DNA from: Entrophospora sp. SA101
Taxonomy: Eukaryota; Glomeromycota; Glomeromycetes; Entrophosporales; Entrophosporaceae
Direction of reading: 5' to 3'
Assembly: GCA_958430865.1 (NCBI GenBank)
Contig: CAUDNR010004412.1
Location: 76,538-119,006, forward strand
Length of the DNA stretch: 42,469 nucleotides
How positions within the stretch are numbered: position 1 is the first letter of the stretch; every line of letters begins with the position of its first letter. The translations under genes and the position numbers were made by a program. The notes below the pieces were generated by a model. It saw only the letters and a program-made list of their open reading frames with translations. It was not told the origin of the DNA and made no database searches. Shown here piece after piece: positions 19,813-31,306 of this stretch.

Positions 19813-20061
19813 TCACACATGAGTATATACACTACAATTATTCAAATTAGTATATTTAGTGTAATCACAATATATGTAATCGCAAAAAATGTTTGTAGAT
19901 GGTTTCCTAGAAAGTAACAAAGCCTTTGTAAGGTGACAATCGGTTATTTCGTAAACCAGAGAAGGTAATTTGTATGAGTTAATACCATTAGATGAAGATT
20001 TAGTAATCAAAGGATACTGATTTCGTGCTTGATATATCTTCGTAAACACATCTAAAAGCAA
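19813..20061 (-). pseudogene. RING-like multicopy protein, truncated copy
   Basis: The frame starts [20 protein letters not shown] (non-ATG first codon, TTG) and reads SSNGINSYKLPSLVYEITD, then STNIFCDYIYCDYTKYTNL and CSVYTHV, stop. The homologous frame at 30822-31306 continues through a His/Cys-rich segment that is lost here. The copy is thus cut off at its 3' side by decay and by the block edge at 19747. It lies head-to-head with the SPT16 fragment, separated by about 130 bp. Confidence 0.6.
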
Positions 20062-20189
20062 TACAGCACACTTTCAGGAAAGCATATGCAATTGCTTCGG
20101 TGTATATGGATATTTCATAGAATCTATGTAATGTTGTCGAAAAGTATTATCCTTTCGATGCTGAAAAATAAAATGTGCCTCCTTTTCAG

Positions 20190-21113
20190 TTGTTGTGCAG
20201 TGAAAAACTTAGCCATATGTCATCAAATAGGTGATATTATTTTATGCTCATTAGGTATTCGTTATAAAGGATATTGTTCAAATATTGGTAGGACAATATT
20301 ATTTAACCCTACCAAGATTAGTAATAAAATATATTAATTTGGAATTTTCTCCTATTTTATTTTAATTTAGGAACAAAGGGTAGATTACGATTTTTTATTA
20401 AAGTTACAAAGTCTTATAATAGATTGGTGTATAGATGGAGTTATATTGCGTAATGTGTACAACCAAGCACTTGATCATCTAAAAAGCGAACGACCCGACC
20501 TTTCAGATAAATTTGTTAGAAGCCTTGGTCATGGAATTGGCACCGAGTTTCATGAATCTGCATATGTATTAAATTCAAATAGCAATAAGGTTTTTAAAAA
20601 TGGAATGGTATTGAATCTAATTGTTGGATTTCAAAATATAACAAATCCTAAAGCAAAAGATGATCAAACAAAAAACTATTCCATATGGATTATTGATACC
20701 GTCAAAATTTCAGATGATACGTGTCATTATATGACAGATGGAAATAGAAACCGTGATGCTACCACTTTTTTCACTGAAGACAAAGAAGATGATGAGAATA
20801 AAAAATATACTACCACTTTATTCAAAGACGAAGAGTATAACAGATGCTACCACAGACCAAGAGGATAAAAATGATAAAAATCCAGCTAGTAATCCTCAAA
20901 TAAGAAATTGTGCAGAATTTAGAAGTGAGGATAAAGGTGAAGATGATATTTTTAATGAGACGAAAAGAGCATCAAGCTGAATTAGCAAGACAGAAACAAA
21001 CTGATGGCTTGGCTTGCCTTCTCGAGGGAAAAAGAGACAATATGATTGAGGTACATGAACAAATAGTTAAACTCAAGAAAAACTCGACTAAAAAAGAAGC
21101 AGAACATATACTC
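20190..21113 (+). pseudogene. SPT16: SPT16 fragment (FACT subunit), left copy
   Basis: This is part of the large histone-chaperone subunit of FACT, which remodels nucleosomes during transcription. The peptidase-like (pita-bread) domain is clear: [20 protein letters not shown] (to 20316), then from 20371 EQRVDYDFLLKLQSLIIDW, SLGHGIGTEFHESAYVLNS and GMVLNLIVGFQNITNPKAK. The intron at 20317-20370 starts ATTAGT instead of GTTAGT, so its donor looks mutated, while its AG acceptor is intact. After a frame change come NCAEFRSEDKGEDDI and REHQAELARQKQTDGLA, then, with a large internal deletion, KKNSTKKEAEH. It ends at the block edge at 21113. It keeps an intron, so it is a DNA copy and not a processed pseudogene. 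Confidence 0.86.
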
Positions 21114-21542
21114 ATCACCACTATTATTGAACATATGGGATTACTCCTCGCTATTCCCTTCTTCACCTTGTAACACGAATATTACCTTCATTGCATTCAT
21201 TCTCTCTGATCCTCCCTCTTCCTTCCAACTAAACCATCATCATTTTCAACTAAACTTGAATTTTATTGAATTGAATTTATTTATTCTTGTTCGTGTTGAT
21301 TGTGAAATTTGCTTTATAAGAGGAATAGATAAGATGGATAATAAAAAAACAAGTGTTTAATAATAAATATTATAAAATATAATGAATGTATTAGTATTTT
21401 TTTATAAAAAAATAAAGGTATTGATTTTATGAAAAAAAAAATTATTGTTACAAAGAGACCTTTCTTTTAATTGATCGAATTAAAAAAACAAACATATCTC
21501 TTTCCTTTTATGAGTAAAAATCATTATTTTATTAAATAATTA
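21114..21542. other. Spacer right of the duplicated block
   Basis: A short open frame at 21127-21360 (MNIWDYSSLFPSSPC) spans the block junction and has no recognisable domain. I treat it as chance. The rest is AT-rich. Confidence 0.4.
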
Positions 21543-21633
21543 CAGTCAAACATCTTTTCAACGAATTTTGCTATATAAATTACGCGGTTAGTACGATTAT
21601 GTACCATAGATTCGTTGAAACGAGGTTTGCCTG
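21543..21633. mobile_element. 91-bp pogo-type MITE
   Basis: The left end, CAGTCAAACATCTTTTCAAC plus GAATTTTGC, is matched in inverted orientation by the right end, CAGGCAAACCTCGTTTCAAC plus GAATC. TA flanks both sides (21541-21542 and 21634-21635). There is no ORF. Its ends resemble those of the element at 27279. Confidence 0.82.
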
Positions 21634-21639
21634 TATAAT

Positions 21640-23299
21640 TATACTTTTAATAAAGCAACGTTATTTCTAAAACCAAATGATGTTTTATTACTTCTCGTAC
21701 TATATTTAAAGCGGTGATGTCATTAATAACCGAAGACATAACTTTTCAACTGGTAATTCTTTATAAAACCATAGCAAAAACTTTGCAAGGAGATAAAATA
21801 AGTCGGTCGCTTAAAATTTCATTTTGCATGATCTTAGTGTTGGACGACGTAATTTTTTTAATTTATTATTAATATTTATAAATATTAATATATAAAACTA
21901 TCCGTATGTGCATGTATTTTTTTATTTGCATTAGACTAGCATTTACCTAATTCTTGTAATAATATTTTGGAACTAACATTATCAGTTTGCATTTTCTTAT
22001 TTGGTATCTTACTGTCGAAATAATGCTAGTATTGTTTTCCCTCTTCTTTACTTTCCTTTCCTTGGTAATTTATTTTATCTTACTAATAGATACAAGGCAA
22101 TTCTAATTATGTCACAATTCCTTTTACTGCTGAATTCCCCTAACTTTTATTGGCATCTTTTAACACAAGAAAATTTATATTGGCTAATTATTGAGCCTAG
22201 TCTTCCTTGACTAGCTAAATTATTTGTTTTATTATTTGCGAAAGTGATTATCCTGTTGCATAATTTCTTGGAATGGCATTGTCTGTGTGTCCTTGTAAAG
22301 CATTTCATTATTTAATTTATCAACTTAATATTCAATTAGTCTTGAATTTACTGTGTGTGAAATCTTTGTTTTTTTTTTTAGCTTAAATGGTTTCTTGGTG
22401 ATAATATATATATTTCGCTTGATAATTGTCTCTCTTCTCTTGCGCGTTGCAAAGTTCCGTGTGGGAACAATGAGGTTATTTTTCGCTTTTATCGACGACG
22501 TTCTTGGAATAAATTAGCGTACTCGACTTGGGTAATATTTGGATGACATCTCTTTCGACAATTCTCACGTCCATATTCCCTTCGGAATTATTGGTTCTCT
22601 CTTCATGTAAATCATGGAGACTTCTTACCAATCCGTTTTCAGTTACATTTCTGATTACGTATGCTAAATTGTAGTTAACTGGCTTTGTAAATCTCTTTGA
22701 CAGGCTTAGGATTGAGCTAATTCTTGTTCTAATTGTTGATAACTAATCATGGCCGGTTTGGAAGTCTTGGATAATTAGCTGCTGCGGTTTTCTCGGCTTC
22801 TCCAACAAGTATTTTGTGCTTGTTCATTAGTTAATTAGCCTTGCGCTTGGGAAAGTTTGTTATTTAAGTAAGTTGTTTTATTATTATCTTCGGGAATGGC
22901 AACAAAAGGCATGTTAATGGAAGATCATTTTTAATAAATAATAGCTCTCTTAAAATTACTGCCAAAATTTTTTTGATCCCTGAAATTTTTTGTTGTCCCA
23001 TATTTTAATTAATATTAAACTTGTACACAGTATTAGCTAACTGTTTCTTATTGTGATATTATTTGTTATTAGATAATCAAAAAAAATTTTAAATATCAAT
23101 CAATAATTTAATTATTGATTTAGAAATTGATTTAAGGCGAGTATTATTTATTATTTATTATTATTATTTATATATTTTTTACGAATAAAATATTTTTTCT
23201 CACTCTCTTTTCCTTTCAATTATCATTTCATCACATATAACACTCACATACAAACACTTGTACACACCCGCACACACACATATATAATTAATAAAAAAC
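21640..23299. other. Long non-coding region upstream of the BTB-TLDc gene
   Basis: No coding sequence was recognised. From about 22000 to 22870 the DNA is less AT-rich and rich in TTGG, CTTCTC and TCGACG words. The only long frame (22001-22210) has no domain and unusual composition. The last 100 bp are pyrimidine-rich (CACTCTCTTTTCCTTTC) and then CA-rich (ACACACCCGCACACACACA), a likely promoter and 5' UTR for the gene starting at 23300. Confidence 0.45.
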
Positions 23300-25017
23300 A
23301 TGACAACAACAGCATCTGAATTTTCAGATACAAAATTGCTAGTAGACGCTAACGACTACGATGTATTGATTAAAGTAGGTGGTGGTCATGGCGAATCAAC
23401 AAGCAACAGCAACAGCAATGCTGTTTGTATCAAAGCTCATTCATGTATTTTACGTGCAAGATCACCATACTTCCATTCGGCATTATCATCGCGATGGAAG
23501 AAAATTATTGATGATGATGACAATGGTGGTAATTATATTATTTTCGAAAAACCAAATATTTCTCCTGATGTTTTTCAAATAATTCTAAGGTGAGCAAAGA
23601 AGAGAATTGATTGGTTGATTGATTGGGGTTGATTGGGGTTGATTGGTTGATTGGTTGAATTATTTGGTAACCTCCAAATAGATATATTTATATAGGTAAA
23701 ATATCACTTGAAAAACTAGACCCGATATTTACTTTGGACATATTAACGGCAGCAAATGAATTGATATTACAAGAACTTGAGGCTTCTGTAATCAGTTTTT
23801 TTACAAGACATCATGTCAACTGGATTAAAAATCATCCATTGCAATTGCTATTCCACACAGTATTCAAACTAGAGTCATGTCATAAAATTCAACAATTATG
23901 CCTCGACAACATTTGTAATGATCCTGATATAGTTTTCAACTCTTCAATCTCCAAATCAATCAACGAATCAATCCTTCTCCAATTACTTAAACGTGATGAT
24001 TTGAGAATGAATGAAATCAAGCTGTTGGATTATTTGATTCAATGGGGTGTAACCAACCTTGACATTAATTGTAATGATGGTAATGTTGTTGACAGTGTTT
24101 CAAATTGGACACAGAATGAATTTGATGCATTGGATTCTATTTTGAAAAATTGTATCGGTAATATTAGATTTGAAAATATTAATCGTAACGAGTTGAAATC
24201 AATCGGACAATTGAAAAATTTTGAAAAATTTTTGGAAAAATATTTTTTACAAAATGAAGAAAATTTAATCGATTCAAACATCATTAATTTAAATCACGCG
24301 ATACTTATTTCTGATTGGATTGATCAAAAAGATATAAAATACAATGATAATAACAATACTACAGTTTATGACAAGTCATTAAAGTCAAATAATAATAATA
24401 ATTCAAATTATCAAAGTCTTCATCATCGTCCAACTCTTAAAAAAGACAACAAGCAACAAATTTATCGTAGATCGCCATCTCACAAGTTCAAATTATTATT
24501 ACGTGGCAGTCGAGATGACTTTACGGCAAAAACATTTCACAACTTGTGTGATAATAAAGGAGCAACGGTTGTAGTGATGAAAGATTCTATCACAGGTGAA
24601 ATCATTGGTGGATATAATCCTGTTGGTTGGACAGGTGGATTTTATGGTAATTGGATTATGACTGACGAAAGTTTTATTTTTAAACTAGCATCATCGTCGT
24701 CATCAATATCAACATCAGGAACAACAACAAATAGGGTGCAAAATTTACTAGCACAAGAAAATAATAATAATCCTAAAATTAGTAGAATCATACCAAAAAA
24801 TTCTAAAATGGCTATATTTTGTGCTGATATTAGGGGTCCATGCTTTGGTGGCAATGATTTGTGTATGTCAAATATGAACAATTTAAATAAAGATTGCACT
24901 AGTAACCTTACTTATTATGATTCTGATGTCATTAAATCAAACAAATTTGATGTGCTAGATTATGAAGTTTTCCAGGTTGTCAGGAAGAAAGAAACTACAA
25001 AACTGATAAATGGTTGA
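23300..25017 (+). CDS. BTB/POZ-BACK-TLDc domain protein
   Basis: The exons 23300-23589 and 23682-25017 join in phase (ILR-YIYIGKISL) to 541 residues. The intron has GTGAGC and AG ends and contains a TTGATTGG-type repeat. The N-terminal BTB/POZ domain covers about residues 10-130: DVLIKVG, then CIKAHSCILRARSPYFHSAL, IIFEKPNISPDVFQIILRYI, and LDILTAANELILQEL. A BACK-like helical region follows to about 290, including LLLQLLKRDDL-type helices. The TLDc domain covers about 330-535: FKLLLRGSRDDFTAKTFHNL, KDSITGEIIGGYNPVGW, DESFIFKL, and a terminal YEVFQVV. The linker is Asn-rich. BTB proteins usually act as substrate adaptors for Cullin-3 ubiquitin ligases, and TLDc domains are linked to oxidative stress and V-ATPase regulation. 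This architecture is hugely expanded in Rhizophagus. The gene is intact. Confidence 0.93.
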
Positions 25018-25165
25018 TGAACTATGGATGGTTAAATTATTATTTAACGTTTTTATAATTATTTTTGTACATTAAAAAAATAACATTTTGGACAATAAGT
25101 TATTTTTCTAAATTATTAATATTAATACAACTGTTATTACAATTATAAATTAAATAAAGTTCTAG
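25018..25165. other. 3' flank of the BTB-TLDc gene
   Basis: AT-rich sequence with AATAAAG at about 25153. This is a possible polyadenylation signal for the upstream gene. Confidence 0.35.
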
Positions 25166-25440
25166 CCGACTTGGTGGTGATGGCGTTCCATCAATTGGTT
25201 TACCATCCCAATTATAGATATCGGGCAATTTTTCTAACAATCATTTCTTGGATCATCAAGCTTCAAATGTGGAAAATGTTTTGTGGTACATATGGTGATA
25301 TGACAAGAGCTGGTACTCGAACTCCTAAAATGGTGAAATTATATGCCACTTTTAATGTTTGCTTTTTGTTTTATCAGGCGTGGAATATTTTGTAAATAAA
25401 TATTGTATGCTTCATCCAATGATTGTCCATCCATCCTGCT
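25166..25440 (-). pseudogene. Possible phosphoesterase/phospholipase C-like C-terminal relic
   Basis: On the minus strand a short stretch reads GVRVPALVISPYVPQNIFH (about 25275-25330), preceded by a good acceptor (CACCATTTTAG). In a neighbouring frame KLPDIYNWDGKPIDGTPSPP follows. The VRVPxLVISPYV motif is characteristic of the bacterial-type phospholipase C/acid phosphatase (phosphoesterase) family near its C-terminus. Frames change between the two pieces and no upstream exons could be traced. The plus-strand open frame over the same bases (25171-25395) is probably a shadow. The support is one motif only. Confidence 0.35.
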
Positions 25441-27278
25441 GATGTTCTATATACGTATAATAAAATGGATTAATTAAATGTGTGACGATGATGAGTTTAT
25501 TTCTGCTTGGATTTGTTTCTCCAGTAAATGAAGAAAACCATCCATCAATCAAAGCAAATTCTACTCTCCCAAAAAATAGCTACATTATTATTGATGAGTA
25601 ATCACACCATAAACACCTTGTGCAAGTTTAACAAATACTGGTACTTTTGCTTAAATTATACATTTCCATTGGTTCTCTCACTGAAACATAATTGCTGGCT
25701 AGATATTAATTGGTTAAAAAATGAAATTTTAGTGTCATTCACTCACTCATTTAGTCTAACTCTAATCTAATCTAATCTTGTCCCATTCAACTAATCTAAT
25801 CTCCAGCCAATATGTGCCTAACAAAACCAAGCATAGTATTCTTATTCCATTCTGAGTTTTGACATGATGAAATTCATTGAGAGTATCAATCGCCATACAA
25901 TAAATTACAGGAAGTTAAATTATATTCACTCTTCGACACGTGGGTAAATAGCACGTGACATAATAAATTAGTTACGTCATCACATTATAATATTAATAAA
26001 CCAAAATATTGTTATCGCAATAATTATCATGATTGTTATGATGGTTATATTTTTGGTTTAAAACACATTTTTCCGAGTGAAATAAAACTTGACGTTAAAT
26101 TGACATGAACTGCACCTTTTCTTTCTTAATTACACTCATTTTGTATATGTTAAATATCAATATCAATTATTATGTTTTTAATTTCTAGTTAAGAAAATTA
26201 GCATGGAAAGAGGAGGGAGCAAATAAACAAAAAAAGATATCTCTTGGTTGTTTACTAATGATGAATCATATTAAGATTGGTAAGAAAGGAATGCATAGTT
26301 ACGTTAAACCCGTTTTCATTGTTACAATAATAATAATAATAATAATAATTTGTTTATACAGATCGTCAGTACAAAAATGGCGACTTCCTAACATGAAAAC
26401 CTCCATGTAGTAGTAGTAGTGTTATTTTATTATCAATAAAATGGTAACCTTCATCAGCATGAAAACACGGAATTCATAGATAAGAGCATTTTTATAAAAA
26501 AAACCATAGTGATAACAACAACACAAAGAATTGATCAATGTAAATACGAGAATCTTGGCTTTCTCCTTACATAATAATATTAACAAAATTCGCAATCACG
26601 TGATTTTAGAGTAGGATTTCAATGGGTTGTTGACCCGGTATGTGAACATGAAAAACATGGGCTAATCATTATTATAAATGCGGAATAAATGGACTTTTTT
26701 AAAATAAAAGTGTTTGTTTAAAATAGCTGATTCATTTTTAATCTTGAACTTTGGCATTAAACTGCACCATTAAAGTTTTTCTAATTAATGCACTGAAAGG
26801 TCTTCTTTACGTAAATCAATGGAGATTCAAAAGTGATGTTGCTTTTTCATTCCAAAGCTGAGATTATTTTTCAACATTGCTTTAAAAGACTTGATAATGC
26901 CTGTGAAGTGTAAAATATTCTGATCTTTCGTATGGTCATTACTTTATGGATATCAGTTAGCTAATAAGCTTTAGAGAGGTTCACAAAAGACTGTTTTATG
27001 AACATTTAATACTAGCTATATTATGTTATGTACAGTATAAAGCTTCGAAGGAGTCAAGAAATGATCGACTCAAGTTTGATGTTACATAAATTTTTTCTTA
27101 AATGACGAATGCCATTACCTAAAAAACAATTTAAGAGCCCCATTTCCTTCAACTTGGCTCGAATTTGAAAATTCAAGTTTTAACTCGAGCCTGTTCAACT
27201 TAGGGTTTAAGAATCGATATCACGAATAGAAACTCTAGCTCAACTCAATAATAATAAAGATTTTTGTGAAATTTTATA
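25441..27278. other. Non-coding region with several CACGTG motifs
   Basis: No gene is recognised. The short frame at 25528-25770 has no domain. CACGTG hexamers occur at 25937, 25952 and 26597. An ATT/ATA microsatellite sits at 26324-26350. Otherwise it is AT-rich sequence with simple repeats. Confidence 0.4.
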
Positions 27279-27345
27279 CAGTTAAACCTTTTTTCAACGA
27301 ATTTTTCTTATGTGTTCCATAAATTTGTTAAAATGAGGTTTAACA
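27279..27345. mobile_element. Short pogo-type MITE, right end mutated
   Basis: CAGTTAAACCTTTTTTCAAC plus GAATTTTT at the left is matched by an inverted GTTAAACCTCATTTTAACAA at the right. TA precedes the left end. The right terminal bases read AACAGAT in place of the expected CTGTA. It is related to the MITE at 21543. Confidence 0.7.
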
Positions 27346-27701
27346 GATGCATATATTCAGAACCTAAAAAATATTTTTTATTAGAAGCACAAATATTGTC
27401 AAAACATGGAATCTTGAATTGTTCTCATTTTGAAGTTTTTAAAATTATTGTTATAATTTATTATAATTATTCAATTATATAAAATATTTAATTGAGCCAG
27501 TATAAATTCGGTTCAACTCAACTCGCTTGAAGCTTCAACTATGTGGATTGGGTCATTCATTCATTTACCAATTCAACATAAAAAAACAAAATAAAAGAAT
27601 TATTATTATTTTATATTTCCGTGTTTATAACTTATGAAAGTATTATTATCATGGGAATTGTTAATCGCACCCACGTGACTAAGTGTAGTAATGTGAACAA
27701 T
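27346..27701. other. AT-rich spacer
   Basis: No feature is recognised except one CACGTG at 27672. Confidence 0.4.
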
Positions 27702-27792
27702 GAATGGCTTAGCCAAATAAATCGCTTAGAAAATGGCTTGATCAAATAAATCGCTTAGCAAAATGGCTTGATCAAATAAAATCGCTTAAAAT
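27702..27792. repeat. 30-bp tandem repeat, three copies
   Basis: ATGGCTTGATCAAATAAATC plus GCTTAGAAA repeats from 27704, 27733 and 27763, with a period of 29-30 bp. The first copy differs by reading TTAGCC for TTGATC. Confidence 0.88.
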
Positions 27793-28570
27793 GTGATGAT
27801 TTTATTGGTTCATCTTTAACAATTTTCTATTTTATATATATATATGTTAGGGGAGCATGTGATAGAATAATGAATTTCTTATTATTATGATTATTATGAT
27901 GCAAAAAATAGAAACGTGATAATAATCGAATTTCGACCACTGACAAAATCTATTTAAAGGAATTATCAGGACTTGAAATTAAGGTTGTGAGTACTCCTTG
28001 TTTTATCATATTTCTTGATGTAAACATAAAAACGCAATAATATCAATAATTTATTATTTAAAGCATAAATATACAAAAAAAAATCAGCCCTGACAAAAAA
28101 TCGAACTACTCATTTCAATTACTTTTGTACTTTATTGAATAAAATACTGCAAGTCTTCTTTTTTTAAGTTCTAAATTTTGTCTCTGAAATTTTAACATGA
28201 AATTTTTTAACAATTGCCCTAAACACAAAAACACACAATTATACAAAAAATATCGAGTATTAGAATATAAAACTATATGTATCCATATTTTCTAGAACCT
28301 CGTCAGTTAAAAATAAATTATTTTTGGAAGGAAAAATTTAAATATAAAATTTTTTAATCATTACTTTAAAACCTACATAATAATAAAATTAATCAATCAC
28401 CTTATCAAAAAATCGCGTGAACAGCACGTACCGAAAAACTTTTTTTTAACATTAGCATTTATCAATTGCAATTACAAATACTACAACTAATATAACAAAA
28501 TAAAAATCACAAGTTCATGATATATCACGTACTATTTTATTGTTTTATTATATATTAACTAATGTAAGTA
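27793..28570. other. AT-rich spacer
   Basis: No gene or repeat of note was seen. A TA microsatellite lies at about 27833-27845. Confidence 0.4.
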
Positions 28571-28920
28571 ACGTCAAATTATACAGGACGACTACTATAG
28601 TTTCTCTTTGTGGTAAAGCATCAGGTGGATTATCACTTGGAGAACGTACTACTTTATCGAAACTGGTCATATGTTCCCGGTGATATGTCAAAAAAAATAA
28701 TTCATACCTTGAACTTAACAATTGTTTCTGGTATTCTCAACAGGCACTCATCTGTTGTTGGTAATATGAAATCATCGTAATTCTTAACCACGAACTCATT
28801 ATTAATGTAATGCAAATTGATTGAGTTAATTAATAACATCAAAGTTATTTGCGAATTTCCAGTTAAAATAAATTTGTTTGTTTTCTCCAAAAATTTTCCA
28901 TTCAAAAAAAATTTGTACAT
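28571..28920 (-). CDS. Possible unrecognised exon pair or gene relic
   Basis: A minus-strand frame at 28702-28920 (MYKFFLNGKFLEKTNKFILT to LRIPETIVKFKV) is followed downstream by another open stretch reading YHREHMTSFDKVVRSPSDNP and LPQRETIVVVLYNL, stop near 28570. Both have protein-like composition and lie next to each other on the same strand. A GTATGA donor follows KFK, but I found no acceptor that joins the two pieces in phase. No family is recognised. It may be a decayed gene or chance. Confidence 0.25.
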
Positions 28921-28979
28921 ATTGTTTGTTTATCGATCATTGAATTGATAATAGTAATAATAATAACAAATAAATAGGT

Positions 28980-29225
28980 GTTTTAATCCCGGTATCATGA
29001 CCCAAAAATATACTAACACTGTGGCTCTAAAGCAAGGCCGTAAGTTTTTGGTCGTTTTGAACAGTCCGAAAGGTCGGAGCAAGACAGTAAACACCGAGCA
29101 AAAAAATCCAAAGCGAAACACGATTTCCTTTAGTCAAGTATCTGCTTCGCTCAACATGACGTTTTGAACAAAAATAGGTAAATTTTTCGGTTGCCAAATA
29201 GATACCAATGGGAATTCGCATGACA
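28980..29225. other. GC-richer block, possible small repeat element
   Basis: A 240-bp stretch is clearly less AT-rich than its surroundings (for example AACAGTCCGAAAGGTCGGAG). It gives two overlapping minus-strand frames of about 64 codons, neither with a domain. It starts near ATCCCGGTATCATGACCC and ends near AATTCGCATGACACGACA. It may be a SINE- or MITE-like unit, but no termini were proven. Confidence 0.3.
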
Positions 29226-30821
29226 CGACAATGTAAAAATAATCACCACCATTTATGATTTTGATCTCACCCTTCCCCAATAATTCAGTTTACTAAAGTT
29301 GAGCAACAAAAATATTTAGAAGATTTATGATTTGTTATTACTATAACTGCATTGAATTTACCATTCGTTTCAAGTTTTAATATTAACTAATTTTTTTACA
29401 ACAGAATATTTCCTGTGCAACAACAAAAAAAAAATTACATTTAGAAAGGAACCATAACACGGCAACTTTTCTTTTATGTACTAGTACTAGTATGTTAGGG
29501 AAATCTCAAAAAAAAACAAAGTCAAATTTATATTTTGTATTTTATATAATGTCACGTGCTAAACTATTATCATCGTTATCACTAGAAAGAAAGGAATTTG
29601 TATTTAAAATTTATGGTGAAATGTGTAATAATGCAGTGGTTAAATCTGATATATAGAAAAAATAGAAAAGGAGCTTTCTGAGAATATTGAGGGGAAAAAT
29701 TTATTTATGATTTCGAATTAAAAAATGCAAGAAATAAATTGGGAAACCAAAAAAATGTAATAAGTGTAAATTGACAAGATCAGGAGCGTCACCTGCACTT
29801 TTTTTAATCTTTTCAGTAAACTTTTCACCAATCTTCATTCGTTGCGCAATTAACATGAATCTTTACTTCCATATGCTATTCTAGATCGGTCATGGTTGTT
29901 TATCAATTTCATCGCTTATTAGTCTTTTATTTTTGTATAAGAAGTCGTTATAAGACCATTTCGCAGGACGCGTGTGACATAATTGCCATTCATAGCAAGT
30001 TGTATTAAAGTGTTAAATTACACAATAAAGTCATAGTTTATAGAAGCATTGTTGAAGTCGAAAGACATTGCTCTAAAAAAAAGAAAATATATATAATCGT
30101 TAAAAAAAAAATAGTATAATTTTTGTCGCACAGCTATAATGAAAACAAAAAAGCATGCCAACCAGAGAGGAAAAGGACGAATTTATGAATGAACTCTTTC
30201 ATTTAGGACTTGCTTCAAAAACAGTAGCTCTGCAGATCCATTATCTTTAATATATTATAGAAACGAAAAGTTGGCGTGTAACTTTTACTTATTATTTTTC
30301 CTATTTAAATTCTTGTCTATCTGGAGAATCATTACCTCGTAACTCTGAGAAATAATAAAATAATAATAAAAAAATTAATAAAAATAAAAATATATATAAC
30401 CGTTCTGGTAGCACAAAATTTTAACCATGCAATTTATTGATTGACCAATTGACCAATCAAAATCGTGAATTTGATAACATGCAAGAAAAAACATTTTTTG
30501 GTTTGTAAATTTTGTTTTTATTAATAAATTTGTTTGATTTTTTCATACATCGTTCATGTTTTGTCTTAACCGTATATCTAAATGTTAGCTGTATTTACAA
30601 TCGTTTTGTCGATATTCATTATATTAAGGTTATTTTGATTATATCGAGAGATATGATCAAGAGAAGAGTTAGAAAGAGAGTTATTATTTAACCAAGTCGA
30701 AAACCAACCCTTTAAATCCATTTTCGAGCAGTACGATTTAATTTATTAGACTATTTCAAAGGTTTATCACATGCTTGCTTCCAATTTCTTAAATTCAAAC
30801 CATTTGTTAACGAAACAATTG
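29226..30821. other. Non-coding region
   Basis: No convincing gene was found. One 31-codon frame at 30155-30250 (MPTREEKDEFMNELFHLGLA) looks protein-like but is isolated. CACGTG is present at 29553. The remainder is AT-rich with homopolymers. Confidence 0.35.
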
Positions 30822-31306
30822 TTAGTGAAGTGATTGTTGTTTATTTTTATGTTCCAATAAAATTTCCATTGTTGCATCATCTATTGCTGATTCAACGTTA
30901 CCCGGATCATCATCAACTGTATTTTGCTATTTTTGATAAATTCATTTTCGCTTAATCTTTTCATCATACTTTCTTTTAATGCGTTGACATTTTTTTTTGA
31001 TTTCGAATTGAAAATAGTCCAACATTTAGATTGGCACCTTTGTAGACAATGATTGTAATAACCATGTCCCACGTGAGCATATACACTACAATTATCCAAA
31101 TTAGTATAGTTAGTGTAATCACAATATATGTAATCGCAAAAAATGTTTGTAGATAGAAGTAACAAAGCCTTTGGAAGGTGACGATCGGTCATTTCGTAAA
31201 CTAAAGAAGGCAATTTGTATGAGTTAATACCATTAGATGAAGTTTTAGTAATCAAAGGATACTGATTTCGTGCTTGATATATCTTCGTAAACACATCTAA
31301 AAGCAA
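30822..31306 (-). pseudogene. RING-like multicopy protein, longer copy with a frameshift
   Basis: This frame starts like the left copy ([23 protein letters not shown] first codon, preceded by an in-frame TGA) and continues CSVYAHVGHGYYNHCLQRCQ, SKCWTIFNSKSKKNVNALKE and SMMKRLSENEF. The C-H-C-C spacing is a degenerate RING-like or other small zinc-binding domain. Near 30920 a frame change occurs: the printed frame ends at 30881, but the other frame reads NTVDDDPGNVESAIDDATME and ILLEHKNKQQSLH to a TAA at 30822-30824, which is clearly coding-like. I recall related repeats in Rhizophagus proteomes but know no function. It lies head-to-head with SPT16 sequence. Confidence 0.6.

Larger units (their letters stand above)
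19747..21113. repeat. Left copy of a 1.37-kb duplicated block
   Basis: The block matches 30980-32357 in direct orientation. From about 20001 to 21113 I see no difference, and the offset is a constant 11,245 bp, so there are no indels. From 19747 to 20000 the copies differ by roughly one base in ten and by several indels. It contains the 5' part of a RING-like gene (minus strand) and an SPT16 fragment (plus strand). Beyond both edges the left copy carries unrelated sequence. Confidence 0.93.
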
